DNA of 64,000 nt from Anisakis pegreffii (GCA_035041965.1 JAPYMA010001235.1:1-64000); one strand, 5' to 3'; counted from the first letter of the stretch, positions 25,468 to 38,704 are shown. Numbers and translations are program-made. The notes: generated by a model not told the origin, from the letters alone.

Positions 25468-27080
25468 AATCCGTCGTATCCTTCATATGAGTGATACTAT
25501 TCTATCGATGCACCACTGAATTTGCATTGATTTGTAGTCAATCGCAAAATAATCACTAATCATATTGATAGCTTTATCTTGTATGCTTAAAATAGTACTT
25601 TTATTTCATGGAAAACTAAACAAAATCTTAATCTATGAATGCTGATCAGCTATACAGTCAATTTGATAACCTGTCATCGTGGCACTTAATCGAATTAAGT
25701 AAAGTCGCGATCTAGACCGTCCAATGCTGTTCGATAATCCTCATTGTTAGGTGTATGCTGTCAACGTTATCATTTCACTATCAGTAGCATATTAGTCTTC
25801 ATTATGATCACTTCACTATTGCTCTATAGTCGCAGTAGTCGGTGATATTGTTCCTTAAAATTCACTAATCTGCAATCTATTTGCTGTAATTTATGATAAA
25901 TGACTGCCGTTATGAATAACTGCTGCAACTGCCTTTTTGTCGAATAAATTCTGATTTTTTGAAGCGTTCCTTGTTAATGTAAAACATCAAACAACTTCCT
26001 TTTTGGTTCATTAGATGAAATTTTCATCGCATTGCAATCTTATTGTGACTGTCAAAAATTCAATTGCTATTACAGTAAGATCTGCAATATGCTTAATTGA
26101 TGAACGAGAGTTATTTGGAATAGATCGCAATTGCGAAGAAATGCTTAACACTCTTGTAATACCATCTGGTAACGTTGAATAAAACAACAGCAATGCAACT
26201 TCTTCAAATCATTTATCTCCCACACACATGACACGAATAGTAAACAATAAGTACCGAAGTAAATGCAAATGCTATTACGTGATCACATTAACGAAAGCAT
26301 CATTCCGGTTAATGAGTTATTCCCGTACGATGAGGTGATCCCCAATTTGAGGAAATCTGAGGATATCAGATGGGAGTGATTGAATAGATTGGCAAGTTAA
26401 TGCTTCTTTTTTGGAGTATCTTCCTTGATTTTTCAATAACGCTCTCGAAACGCTCATTTGATCGCATGGAAGTGATTCATGACGAATTGTCAAGTGACAA
26501 ATTCTTGACAGTTTTTTTTCTTGATCATTAGATCAACTTTTTGATATCGCTTACAAGCAACAGAGGGTTTAGTAAAGGTGAAATAATAGTCATTTGGATT
26601 GTCAGAGAGGGGAATGAGAGTTTATGTTACGCACAGTGAAACGTGAATATGAACGAATAATTGACTGAAAGATGAATGCAACAATCGCCGAAGGATATTT
26701 TCATCTTTTGCAATTCTCAGTGGAATTGTTTGTGAAATATCTGATATTCTTCATCAGAAAACGATTCGAGTGTTCCGAGGAATAAATCGGTGAAAGTCTT
26801 TGCATGAGAGTGCATTTCCACACTGCGATATTCGGTAATATCCAAAACTCCATTTTACCAAATGTTACGAGAACGATCATTGAGAATATCGAAATTCTCA
26901 CTGAAAAAAAAGAACGTCTGATTTAATTATGATTCAAACAAGAAACTGAAATATGTATTCGGCCATAACAAAAAACATCACTGTAAGACTGCTTTCAGTA
27001 CGCTGAAGCACTGAAGTAAATGATCGAACTTGCGATTTTATCAAAACCATCAAACCATAATGTCTGAGAAACTGTGATAT
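25468..27080. other. Intergenic stretch
   Basis: After the stop codon of ground-like copy B comes AT-rich sequence with an AATAAA near 25,944. No exon with paired splice sites was found. Confidence 0.5.
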
Positions 27081-27322
27081 TTATCCAATATGGATGAAAC
27101 AAAATGCGAAATTCCAATAAAAAACATAGAATAAGATCATACCGAAAAGAACGGCCAAAAATATCCACAGCAACGGAACAATAAGATTGATGCAACATAA
27201 CATAACTAATTGGAGCGGATGACTGCCGAAGAAGCAGCATAAAAAGAAGACCACATAAATCAAATAAAGATGTTTGAGAATTGCCGAATTATCAAACAGT
27301 TGCTTTGTGAAAATTTTTGAAC
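27081..27322 (-). CDS. Candidate terminal exon with two hydrophobic segments
   Basis: A strong acceptor (ttgctttcag at the 27322 side) opens 80 codons, entered with two leading bases, ending in TAA on the minus strand. The peptide has two long hydrophobic segments (around HLYLIYVVFFLCCFFG and LLWIFLAVLFGMILFYVF) and looks like a membrane hairpin or anchor. It lies 1.24 kb downstream of acid phosphatase copy 1, just outside the duplicated unit, so copy 2 has no equivalent. It could be the last exon of an otherwise unseen gene, or an alternative anchor exon of the phosphatase. An open frame by chance is also possible, since T-rich DNA tends to encode hydrophobic residues. Confidence 0.35.
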
Positions 27323-27715
27323 CTGAAAGCAAAAGAGAATTATTTACTGTGAAACGCAAATATGGTCTTCTTATCGCCTTTTCATGGAATGGAATTTAGA
27401 TTTGAAGGAGAAATTTTTAACGATATTGTTAACAAATGACTTGGGATGTTTTTACGATCTTGTGAAATTATGCATTCGATCAACAGATATTTATGAAAGT
27501 AGAATATGTTCAAAACAGTCTAAAGTCTTACCTATACGGTGAAGTTTACGTCGATATTGCAAAAAAGTTCGGATATGGACATTGTTTGCTGAAATCCAAT
27601 GAAATTTTGCTGACAAACAAACTGATTTAAGTGGTTATCATTGATTGCTGGATCTTAGAATCATGCTTCGGTCTCAGAAGTAGTCATATTATTAAGAACA
27701 TACTGTGAATAAATT

Positions 27716-27760
27716 CTGTTAATCTAATTGTTGTAAATATTATAACAACTAGATTAACAG
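27716..27760. repeat. 21-bp stem hairpin
   Basis: The arms at 27716-27736 and 27740-27760 are reverse complements apart from two positions, around a three-base loop (arm begins CTGTTAATCTA). The matching place in duplication unit 2 lacks the palindrome. Confidence 0.6.
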
Positions 27761-28565
27761 TGTTCATTCATATGAGCAAAAACAACTGCATAAAACGACA
27801 CCTCCAATTGAGGAGCGCTCTCAAAGGTAAGTGGGATTTAAAATTCCGTAGAATATGAGACAAATCTGTGAAATGAATGTGAGTGCGATATGGAAATGTT
27901 GAATGGTGAATATCTCGAAAAAATATGAAATAAATCGGTGAAACGAATGGTAAATGTAAAAAAGTTGAACGTTGAATGCAACACATTGCAATGCATTGCG
28001 ACAATCTTTTGACCTTATTATCAGTGTAGCTGGGTGAGTATTTCTGAGTGCATGTTAATGTCAATTCACAAAATGACCTTAATAGATAAGCATCAAATCG
28101 ATTTCATCCTCTGATGCCACTCATTGAGTAGCTACCTCTTCATTCACCCTATCATTTTCCTCATCAATTGAATCAATTGAAATTATCGTTTGCGAGCATT
28201 AATCGTTCATAAGTAAACGTAGTCCTGCAGATAACCTGACTCTACAATTAAAAAACATTTGCGCTTCGGCTTAAACTTCTACTTGGGCCCAGAACCATGA
28301 ATGCGCTGCTGCCCAGATAAGCTCAAGCTATACTACAATTTAGAGCTTAGGCGTAATTCTCACTCTCTACGCCGGCCGTTTTCCATTGCTCAGCAACCCA
28401 TAAGACGTTTGATCACACAAGAATTTCAGCAAAACTTTTAAGTTATATGTTAGGATTAAATTTCGATGCAAAAGATCAAACTGAAGTGCAAAAATATCAA
28501 AAAATAATACATACATTTCACAAAATTGAGACTTAAAATGAACAAATGATTTGGTGTAATCGTTT

Positions 28566-31500
28566 TCAAATGGAACATTCCTTTTGGATGTCTGTCGGTA
28601 CGAACGCTTTCTGCGCAGATATAAACTTGGATAAGGGACAATACTCGTCCGTTTCCGTACATCCACGTACCAACCGCGTTATCGCACGACGTTCAGATGC
28701 ATAATTTTTCGCATATAATATCTTCAATCGATATTTGATCATATCTCAATATCACATCGACAGTCGTTGAGTATTGATTCAATTGCACCAGTGTTATCAC
28801 ATCATTATTTCATTCTCTTTTAAAGATAATGATATAATGACAGCGATATAATATATTATAATCCAAATTTCAAATGGTACTAAAGGAAAACATACGATAA
28901 CTAAATCAAAAATGCTATCAACAGTAAATAAATGAAAACGTACCTTCACATAGGGTTGATTATTGATAAGGTACATTTCAAAAGCGATATTTGCACCGTA
29001 ATCAATCATTGGTATTTTATCCAGTACGTTCGACTCACAGTTCAGAGCGATCATTAGAGCATTTATTGTGATATCGTGCTGAAGTTTACATTGTTTCATT
29101 ACCACCATTATTCATCGTCAGAATGTTTTTTTTTTGATTTCGTAATTGAATATATGCAAAGATCTGATTCTGCTTATATAATGGATGAAACAATCGAATC
29201 AATTGACATACAGCTGAGAGCGCGTAGAATTTCAGATTATTATACCAATAGCATGCCGGTTTGGTGCTATTATTATTAATCAAATCATTAAAGCAATCCC
29301 ATTTCGCTTTCAATTTGCTCAAAACATCACTCAACACTGCACCACATCGTAATCGTTTCAATTCACGATCAGTTCCGAAGTAATCCGCTATTCCATATCT
29401 GAATTATGAATTATTAAAACACATTGAGGCAAGTTGAATAGATTAAGAAATGTATTTTGTCTATCAAACCAATGCTATAAATTAAGATCATCAATTGTGA
29501 ATGCAAATCAAAATCGAATTTCCACAACCGATATTCTATGACAGATCGTTGAATACGACGAAGTCTTTCAGCCGTATCTTGGGTGAACCAGTCGGGTTGA
29601 GATATATTATGCAATTTCTGAAATTAAACTAATCATGAAGAATCATTTTGATTCATTCGTATATCAGGCTCAATTGATGTTCACTGAATGTTCTCAGTTG
29701 AATGATGGTATATGTTGTGTCATTAACATTATAATTAATGTGACTTCAACAATTAACATTATAATTAAATGCAGTAACACGGATAAAGAAGAATGGCAAA
29801 CGCATATATACCTCACAAACATAACAGTCATATTCACGGATGTGTCCTCTTCCGATTTTAATTGGTGAACCAGTTTTATTTGCAAGATCTTCTAAAAACT
29901 CCTGCAATATTAAGAAACGTTTTGTAAGTGGAAAAGATGACGAACGAAAAGAGAGATTGGATGCTTAATTCGTTAAAAAATTAGATGATAAGTAAGGTCA
30001 CGTATTTTTTTGAATATAATTCTTCTTCTTCTGAATATATTCTGTTAGCATATATTGTTCTGAAGTACCAATTTGATAGCAATTATCGATACTGATCTCA
30101 GAGACGCGATGAAATGTCCTCACTAACTTTATGCTCACGTTTCATGTTTTGATAATCGTCACTCTCGTACGCATCCGATTCTAATTTTGTGGCACGTTCA
30201 CAGTGATAAAATGGACTGCCTGCCTGAATGGATTCAATTAGTAAACATATGCATATCTTATTGTGCACAATACCTTATTCAATTAATTGATGATTAATTG
30301 CTGCTTCGATTGTGTTTTTGTTGAAAATCTTGTTGAGTACGTTTTTTTTCAACATTTTAAGTTTTAAAAACCAAGAATTCATTAACTCGAACGTGCTTTA
30401 CAAAACAATCTCAAAACAGATTTCATATCTCAAAACACACAGACCGTAACAACTGATGAACATTCTATAATGATGATATAGGCACATCACTCCCTAAGAG
30501 CACTAATTGTAAGTTCATTTCACAATTATCTCAGAAACGGACTAACAAAATCGAATTTAGTACTGATTGTGTGCACCGGTACTGGTATCCACCCATGAGG
30601 CCATGTCATTTGGCTGTAATCGCTGTCCTTATCATTCTTATCAAACTTTCTATAAGACACACCATCCGTCGAGAACATACCAGCAACCGTTGCCATCGCA
30701 CTTAATAATGTTCGATTCTTGTCAGTACTTCGGATATAAACCTTCAAATTGAGACATTGATGCTGTCGATCTGGCTAATTCAGCTACACTTTAACACTGG
30801 ATTCAATTCACCAGTGAACATTTGATCAATGTTTCGAAATTATGGATATTGACTCAAAGTGATTCGAAATTTCAGAAACTCTATCGAGCCGAACCACAAT
30901 GTTTCGTTGCATACCAATATTGCGTTACTGCTCAATCAGAATGAGTATATCTACAAAATCATATGATATGAGATTAGATCAACCTGTTTATATAAGTGAT
31001 GCCTTGAAATGAACGGTTCAGACTGATTATCATTACTGTTACTGTTACTGAAATAATACCCTCGCAATTTCCGTCCAAGCGCATACTGTTGACTCAAGCC
31101 TCTCTGAATAACAATATCGCAGTTGAAAAATTAGCTGTTTTCAGTTTCAAATTCAATTTATATTTTCAAAACTGAACGCTTGAATCCTTCAAAATTATCG
31201 TATGAAAGACGTTAATTTCGATAGCAGATGTATTTAGTCATTGTTTGAATTCATCAATGAAGCGATTTTGCCAGTTTGCTGGAGGAGGAATCGAGTCTAA
31301 GTGAGATATTTATCAGGAGCAAGTGATGTGAATTTCTCAAGATTGTTTGGTGTAAGTGGAAAATTTTTGTTTATCAGTAAATACGCAATACTGATACCTC
31401 GGTAAGTTCCCCATAACCATTAGGCCAATGTTTATCTTTATGAATATTGTTCGGATAAGTGGTAACTGGTGCGCGATCACCATGTCGCCATACCTTTAAT

Positions 31501-31792
31501 CAAGTTCATTCATATATTTCATTTCAAACTGATGCTGATCAAGTTCATTTCAATGTTCACGACTAAATGAACTGAAATAATATTTGAATAGAAAGATTTA
31601 TTCCTAATCTCACATACCAAATAAATGAGGATACATATAAAATGATTGATCAATTGAATAAGTGGATCAATGCGTTGACAAACTTACAATGTGCACATAA
31701 ATAAGCTTTGCTTTATCAAAGGCGATTGCAATTTGAATCATTTGGAGTGATATCAATAGTAAAAGCCATAATGAAACACTGCACGAAGACAT
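28566..31792 (-). CDS. Histidine acid phosphatase, copy 1 (intact, 422 residues)
   Basis: Ten exons, in gene order: 31688-31792, 31398-31493, 30984-31103, 30547-30741, 30128-30223, 29812-29901, 29529-29617, 29212-29398, 28944-29078, 28566-28721. All phases match. It is predicted to hydrolyse phosphomonoesters through a phosphohistidine. Visible features are a signal peptide (about residues 1-22), the catalytic RHGDRAP motif (residues 38-44, His39 the nucleophile), YIRSTDKNRTLLSA, WIPVPVHT, a conserved Cys in FYHCERA, RLRCGAVL, the proton-donor motif SAHDIT (His327-Asp328), YGANIAFE, and the family C-terminus GC...CPLSKF. Its length is normal for a secreted or lysosomal member. No membrane anchor is encoded in these exons. 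The start codon follows TTAAAG|ATTA, a possible splice-leader acceptor. Upstream lies duplication unit 2 with its paralogue. Confidence 0.92.
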
Positions 31793-33897
31793 TAATCTTT
31801 AACGTATCTGATGATGAATACAATGTGAATTCACGTCGATACTTTTAGCAAAATTCCTTCAAAGGCACGATTTGGTATAACCGAATGAAGGAAACGACGA
31901 AATGAACTGGAATGCGGGTTGGCATATGATTTCATGTTCTACAGCTATTCACAATTTACAACAATTCTCTGATTCAACCGTTTATTTACCTAACTGAAGC
32001 AATAAGCAACAGGTATTATATAAACCCTGTTTAATAACAATTATAAATATAGATCACTAAATGCTATGAGAATACCACTGCACAACTATTTAATATATTG
32101 AGCGATACAATTCAGTTGTTCATTCAGTCAGGAATGTAAAGTAATGAAAAAAAGAAGTTCCACCAATGAGAAAGTTTTGAATGAAAGCAAATGGAATGTG
32201 ATTTCTAACGCCATCTGGAAATGACTGGAAGGAAGAACGTTCAAAAAACAACGTCATAGTAACAGCAGTCACTCATTAATCATTCTTGTTTTTGTAAAAC
32301 ATAATTTGCGCAAATCACATGCATTCAATGCAAAACAATTACTATTCACTGATATGTGACAAATAGGCGAAATAATTGTTGCATTGTACATTGTGTAAAC
32401 ACTCAACCCTTTATCGTATTTCACTATATAGTACTTCGATGAAGTATTGTTTATAAATTTTTTATAAACAAAACATTCTTTCAAACACAACCTTCATATA
32501 GGTCTCAATCATATCAGTATAACATGATGAACTTTATCATTCTAAACTTTAGTAGTTTGAATTCATTCATTATGTTCGTATTCATGAATATGATCGCTCT
32601 GTCGACCAGCAATCACTATGCACTTGGCTGCAGAAATTCATTAGATCATTATTTTCAGCCGTTCCATCAGCTCAGATTTCGAGCATTTCAACTAATTTTT
32701 TGGGGCTATTCAGCTCAAGATGATTCTGAATAATTGCGCAACGAGTACGAAACCGTGGTTAGTTGAATAATGAATGGTTATTTGATGAAAATATGCGGAA
32801 TATCTCGACCTGGCTGTGTTCACCATCCAACGATGGTGATCTCACGAAATTATGCAGGAGGGGGTTGGCTTAGTCTTAGGCAACTGATTTGTGATGCTTT
32901 TAAGAACTTATGAAATGATGCATTCGGTCAATAAGTATCATAAATGCAAAATGTGATTAAAACAGTCTGATTGCTTATCAAAGTGATAAAGTTTACTTCG
33001 ATACTGCAAAAAAAATTCTGATATGGACATTGTTCACTGAATTATAATGAAATTTTGCTGTGAAACGAGCTGAGTTAAGTGGTCACCATTGATCGTTGGA
33101 TCTCAGAGTCATACTTCGGTCTCGGAAGTATTCCTAACAATTAGGTTAACAATATTTATTCATAATAACAAAAACAATTGCATAAAACGATACCTCAAAT
33201 TGAGGAACGCTACCAAAGATAGACGAGATTCAAAATTCCATAGAATACGAACTAAATCGGTAAAATGAATGTGAATGCAATGCGAAAATGTTGAATGGAC
33301 ACAACATGTTCCATTGTGACAATCCTCTGACCTTATCATCAATGTAGCTGCATGAGTCTTTCTCAGTGCATGTCAATGTCAATCTTTCATAATGACCTCA
33401 ATCGACAAGCATCAAAATGATTTCATCTGCTGATTATGTTCAGATAGTTACCTTTTCACTCACTATATCATTTTCCTCACCAATTCATTCAAATCAATTG
33501 CAATTATCGTTTTTTATTAAATAAACGCAGTTCTGCAATTGGCTTAACTTTACAGTTAGAACCGTTCGTACTATGGCTTAAACCTCCGGTCAATTCTACG
33601 GCCAAGACTGCGCTCCTACCGAGGCTTAGTTTCAATTCTTGGTAGCGAATTAGCTCAAGCTACACTATAGTTTAGAACATCGGTGTAATTCTCACTCTCT
33701 ACGCCAGCCGTTTTCCATTGCTCAGCAACCCATAAGACGTTTGATCACACAAGAATTTCAGCAAATCTTTTAAGTTATATGTTAGAATTAAATTTCGATG
33801 CAAAAGATCAAATTGAAGTGCAAAAATATCAAAAAATAATACATACATTTCACAAAATTGAGACTTAAAATGAACAAATGATTTGGTGTAATCGTTT

Positions 33898-36800
33898 TCA
33901 AATGGAACATTCCTTTTGGATGTCTGTCGGTACGAACGCTTTCTGCGCAGATATAAAATTGGATAAGGGACAATACTCGTCCGTTTCCGTACATCCACGT
34001 ACCAACCGCGTTATCGCACGACGTTCAGATGCATAATTTTTCGCATATAATATCTTCAATCGAGAATTAATCATACCTCAATATCACATCGACGGTCGTT
34101 GTTCAATTGCAACAATGTTGTCAAATTATTATCTTATTCTCTTTTAATGATAACGACATCATAATAACGGTTTGTTATAATGCTTACTTCTAATAGAAAG
34201 GTTGAGTTTGAAGGAAGTTACAACCTTTTAAAAGTTTCCGATTAACGTACGAAAAACACAACAGTTTTCCTAATGATAATGATAGCGATACAACTTAAAA
34301 TGACACAAATTGCAAACGATAATAAAGGAAAACACACGTTAAGTAAGGGATAAATGATATTGCACCTTCACATAGGGTTGATTATTGATGAGGTACAATT
34401 CAAAAGCGACATTTGCCCCATAACCAATCTCTGACAATTTACCCAGTACGTTCGACTCGCAGTTCAGAGCTATCATTAGAGCATTTATCGTGATATCGTG
34501 CTGAAGTTTACATTGTTTCATTACCACCATTAATCATTGTCAGAATATAGTCACCATTATAATATATTGTTTTGATTTGTGCAAAAATCTAATTCTCCTT
34601 ATGTAATAAATGAAGTACACGAAGCAATCGACATACAGCTGATAATGCATCGAATCTGAGATTATTATACCAATAGCATGCCGGTTTGGTGTTATTATTA
34701 ATGTTCAAATCATTAAAGCAATCCCATTTCGCTTTCAATTTGCTCAAAACATCACTCAACACTGCACCACATCGTAATCGTTTCAATTCACGATTAGTTC
34801 CGAAATAATCCGCAATTCCATATCTGAATTATGAGTTATTGAAACACATTGAACCAGCTTAAATGGTTAGCAACAAATTGCTAACAATTGTGAGTTATCG
34901 GCTATAAAACTAGATGATCAATTGTGAATGCAAATCAAAATCGAATTTCCACAACCGATATTCTATGACAGATCGTTGAATACGACGAAGTCTTTCAGCC
35001 GTATCATGGGTAAACCATTCGGGTTGAGATATATTATGCAATCTCTGTAATTGAATTAATCATGAAGAATCATTTGATTCATTCGTATATCAGGCCAAAC
35101 TGATGTTCAATAAACGCTGCGTATATACTCAATTATATGATGGTGTCACTGACATTATAATTAGTATGGATGTCCGAAGCAAAGTAAATACAGTTAGACA
35201 GGCAAATTAGGATGGCAATTGAATGTATACCTCACAAAAGTAGCAGTCGTATTCACGGATGAAACCGTTTTCGATTGTAGTCGGTGAACCGGATTTATTT
35301 GCAATATCTTCTAAAAACTCCTGCAATATTAAGAAACGTTCTAGAAAGTGGAAAAGATGAAGCACGAAGACTGAGACTGCATGCTAATTCGTCGAAAAAT
35401 CAGATGATAAGTAAGGCAACTTATTCTTCTGAATATAACACATTCGGCAAGCATATATTGTTCTGAAGTACCAATTTGATAGCAATCAACGATATGATCT
35501 CAGAGACGCGATGAAATGTCCTCACTAACTTTATGCTCACGTTTCATGTTTTGATAATCGTCACTCTCGTACGCATCTGATTCTAATTTTCGCGGCACGT
35601 TCACACTGATAAAATGGATTATCTACCTGAATTGATTCAATTGTACAGCACTTGCAATATCTCATTATTCACAATATTTTATTGAATCAATTAAATATCA
35701 TCTGTTGTTTCGGTCAAATTTTTGTTGAAAATCTTGCTGAATGAGTTTTTTATAATCTCGGAAATGAACTAACAAATCGTGATTCAGTCATGATTGTGTG
35801 CACCGGTACAGGTATCCACCCATGAGGCCATGTCATTTGGCTGTAATCGCTGTCCTTATCATTCTTATCAAACTTTCTATAAGACACACCATCCGTCGAG
35901 AACATACCAGCAACCGTTGCCATCGCACTTAATAATGTTCGATTCTTGTCAGTACTTCGGATATAAACCTTCAAATTAAGACATTGATGCTGTCGATTTG
36001 GCCAATTCAGCTATACTTCAACACTGGATTCAATTCACCAGTAAACATTTGATCAATGTTTCAAAATTATGGATATTGACTCAAAGTGATTCGAAATTTC
36101 AGAAACTCCATCGAGCCGAACCACAATGTTTCGTTGTATACCAATATAGCGTTACTGCTCAATCAGAATGAGCATATCTACAAAATCGTATGATATGAGG
36201 TATGCAATAGATCAACCTGTTTATATAAGTGATGCCTTGAAATGAACGGTTCAGACTGATCATCATTACTGTTATTGTTACTGAAATAATACCCTCGCAA
36301 TTTCCGTCCAAGCGCATATTGTTGCCTCAAGCCTCTCTGAATAACAATATCACAGTTGAAAAATTAGTTGTTTTCAGTTTCAAATTCAATTTATATTTTC
36401 AAAACTGAACGCTTGAATCCTTCAAAATTATCGTATGAAAGACGTTAATTTCGACAGCAGATGTATTTAGTCATTGTTTGAATTCATCAATGAAGCGATT
36501 TTGCCAGTTTGCTGGAGGAGGAATCGAGTCTAAGTGAGATATTTATCAGGAGCAAGTGATGTGAATTTCTCAAGATTGTTTGGTGTGAGTGGAAAATTTT
36601 TGTTTATCAGTAAATACGCAATACTGATACCTCGGTAAGTTCCCCATAACCATTAGGCCAATGTTTATCTTTATGAATATTGTTCGGATAAGTGGTAACT
36701 GGTGCGCGATCACCATGTCGCCATTCCTTTAATCAAGTTCATTCATTCATTTCATTTCAAACTGATGCTGATCAAGTTCATTTCAATGTTCACGACTAAA

Positions 36801-37025
36801 TGAACTGAAATAATATTTGAATAGAAAGATTTATTCCTAATCTCACATACCAAATAAATGAGAATACGTATAAAATGATTGATCAATTGAATAAGTGGAT
36901 CAATGAGCTGACAAACTTACAATGTGCACATAAATAAGCTTTGCTTTATCAAAGGCGATTGCAATTTGAATCATTTGGAGTGATATCAATAGTAAAAACC
37001 ATAATGAAACACTGCACGAAGACAT
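33898..37025 (-). CDS. Histidine acid phosphatase, copy 2 (exon 5 frameshift)
   Basis: Exons by comparison with copy 1: 36921-37025, 36631-36726, 36217-36336, 35774-35968, 35530-35626 (or to 35622), 35231-35320, 34956-35044, 34637-34823, 34366-34500, 33898-34053. The signal peptide, RHGDRAP, the SAHDIT proton-donor site and the CPLSKF C-terminus are all kept. Exon 5 differs: after the tttt near 35,590 it has cgc where copy 1 has gt, one extra base. With the usual acceptor the frame then hits a TGA within the exon. An AG four bases inside the exon (ttcaggtag) would restore the downstream frame, giving 93 bases and a 421-residue protein. That would change the first half of the exon and lose its conserved Cys. 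Copy 2 also lacks the AAAG acceptor-like site before the ATG (AACG instead). It may be a young pseudogene or a gene with an altered splice site. Confidence 0.8.
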
Positions 37026-38113
37026 TAATCGTTGACGTATCTGATGATGAATACAATATGAATTCACGTCGATACTTTTAGCAAAATTCCTTCAAAGGCA
37101 CGATTTGATATAACCGAATGAAGGAAACGACGAAATGAACTGGAATGCGGGTTGGCATATGATTTCATGTTCTACAGCTATTCACAATTTGTAATAATTC
37201 TCTCATTCAATCGTTTATTTACCCAATTGAAGCAATAAGCAATAAGTATTATACAAATCATTTTTTATACTTAATCCTATTGCAAAATATTACAATAATA
37301 ATTTTATTGCAAAGTATCACAATAACGACAAGTGTTATGAATTTTTTGCTGCTGTTATAAAGTATCACAATAGCAATAAACATCATTAATGGAGTCACTG
37401 AATAATAGATAAATATCATTGCCCAACTATTCAATATCGACATATTTACTGATACAATTCATCTGTTCATTCACTCGTGAACGCGAGGTGATCAAAATAT
37501 GAAGTTTCATCAATGAGAAACATTCTTTCCAGCATATAACGTTCACGCAATTCATATCGTTAATCTTATCAACGTTATGCGATAAACTTTATCAATATAA
37601 ACTCTATGGTCTGACATCTGTCATTGTGTTCATGTTCATAAATTTGATCGCTCTGTCGACCAGCAATCACCGTGCATTTGGCTGCGAAAATTCATTAGAT
37701 CATTACTATCAAACGTTCCATCATTTCATCTTCAAGCATTCTCATGGATTTTTTGGGCTGTACAGCTCGAGATGATCCTGAGTTGCGTGAGGAGTACAGA
37801 AATATTGTTCTTTAGTTGATGAATAGTTAATTGATGGAAATATGTGGAGTATCTCCATGTGGATATGCTCATCATCCAACGATGTAGCTGGATTGTTCGC
37901 AGTGTTTCTCATCTATAATCTTGATTGTGCAGTGGCTGTTTATTTGGATAGAAGATGAAAATGAGACATTTCTGACGACAACATTATGCTACGAAACCAT
38001 TCAAAATTCAGAATTGTCCAGAAACCATTCACGATCTTCGATTCAATTGAAACTTGTTCAAGTTCGTCTTGAACACCTCTTCAGTTTGCACATCTTATTG
38101 GTTCCGAAGTTAT

Positions 38114-38187
38114 TGATAAAAATATGATAAAGTATATGATAAAATGTGATAAAATGATATGTGATGAAATGTGATACAATATGATAA
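38114..38187. promoter_or_regulatory. Cluster of five TGATAA (GATA-factor) sites
   Basis: TGATAA occurs at 38114, 38125, 38137, 38147 and 38182 on the plus strand, five times in 74 bases. It lies about 1.1 kb upstream of the start of acid phosphatase copy 2 and just outside the duplication. In C. elegans the intestinal GATA factor ELT-2 binds TGATAA and drives the gut acid phosphatase gene pho-1, so an intestinal enhancer is a reasonable guess. The AT-rich, GATA-rich background weakens this, and the cluster could simply be a small repeat. Confidence 0.35.
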
Positions 38188-38704
38188 AACTGTCGTTCTT
38201 CCTTTCTGTCGGAACTCAATTGCCAGGCATAAAGGTTTTTTTTTTTGTGAGTTTGACCTTGAAATGCGTTTGACGCTACACAAAATTCCTCACGGCTACA
38301 CCAGAAAATGTGTTAAAATTTGGAAAATAAAAATGCATGAGAATATTTGCAATACAATATTTATCATTAACAATTTTTACAAATCAATTTTTAAAATTTA
38401 ACAAATCAGTAACTGTGAACAACGGCAACAACAAATGTGTAATCAATTGATATTGACAAATCACAATATACGATTATGAGTAGACCATAAAATAGAACCG
38501 GAACCCTCCAGCGACCACTTTTCATAATACATAATAACCGTTCAAAAGATTCTAATCTATTATAATTTTCACAATACAATAAGTAATAGTCCGAAACATT
38601 AACAATAAATAATATTCATATAAAATCTCAGACAAATTTCAACAATGTAACAACAACTGATATCGCAATGATAAGCTGAAAGCAATAATATTTTCAGTAT
38701 ATAC

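Larger units (their letters stand above)
27420..37890. repeat. Tandem head-to-tail duplication, two units of about 5.0-5.4 kb
   Basis: Unit 1 is about 27,420-32,845 and unit 2 about 32,880-37,890. They match along their whole length in the same order and orientation, including non-coding parts. For example, the sequences around 27,550-27,680 and 33,000-33,130 match, as do those around 32,585-32,830 and 37,635-37,890. Each unit contains one complete acid phosphatase gene. Edges are approximate, read by eye from where similarity stops. Confidence 0.9.

Noticed and set aside
28367..28666. Minus-strand frames of about 99 residues downstream of each acid phosphatase (also 33,699-33,998)
   Set aside because: They are alternative frames of the terminal acid phosphatase exon, whose real frame has the CPLSKF C-terminus; they recur only because the unit is duplicated.
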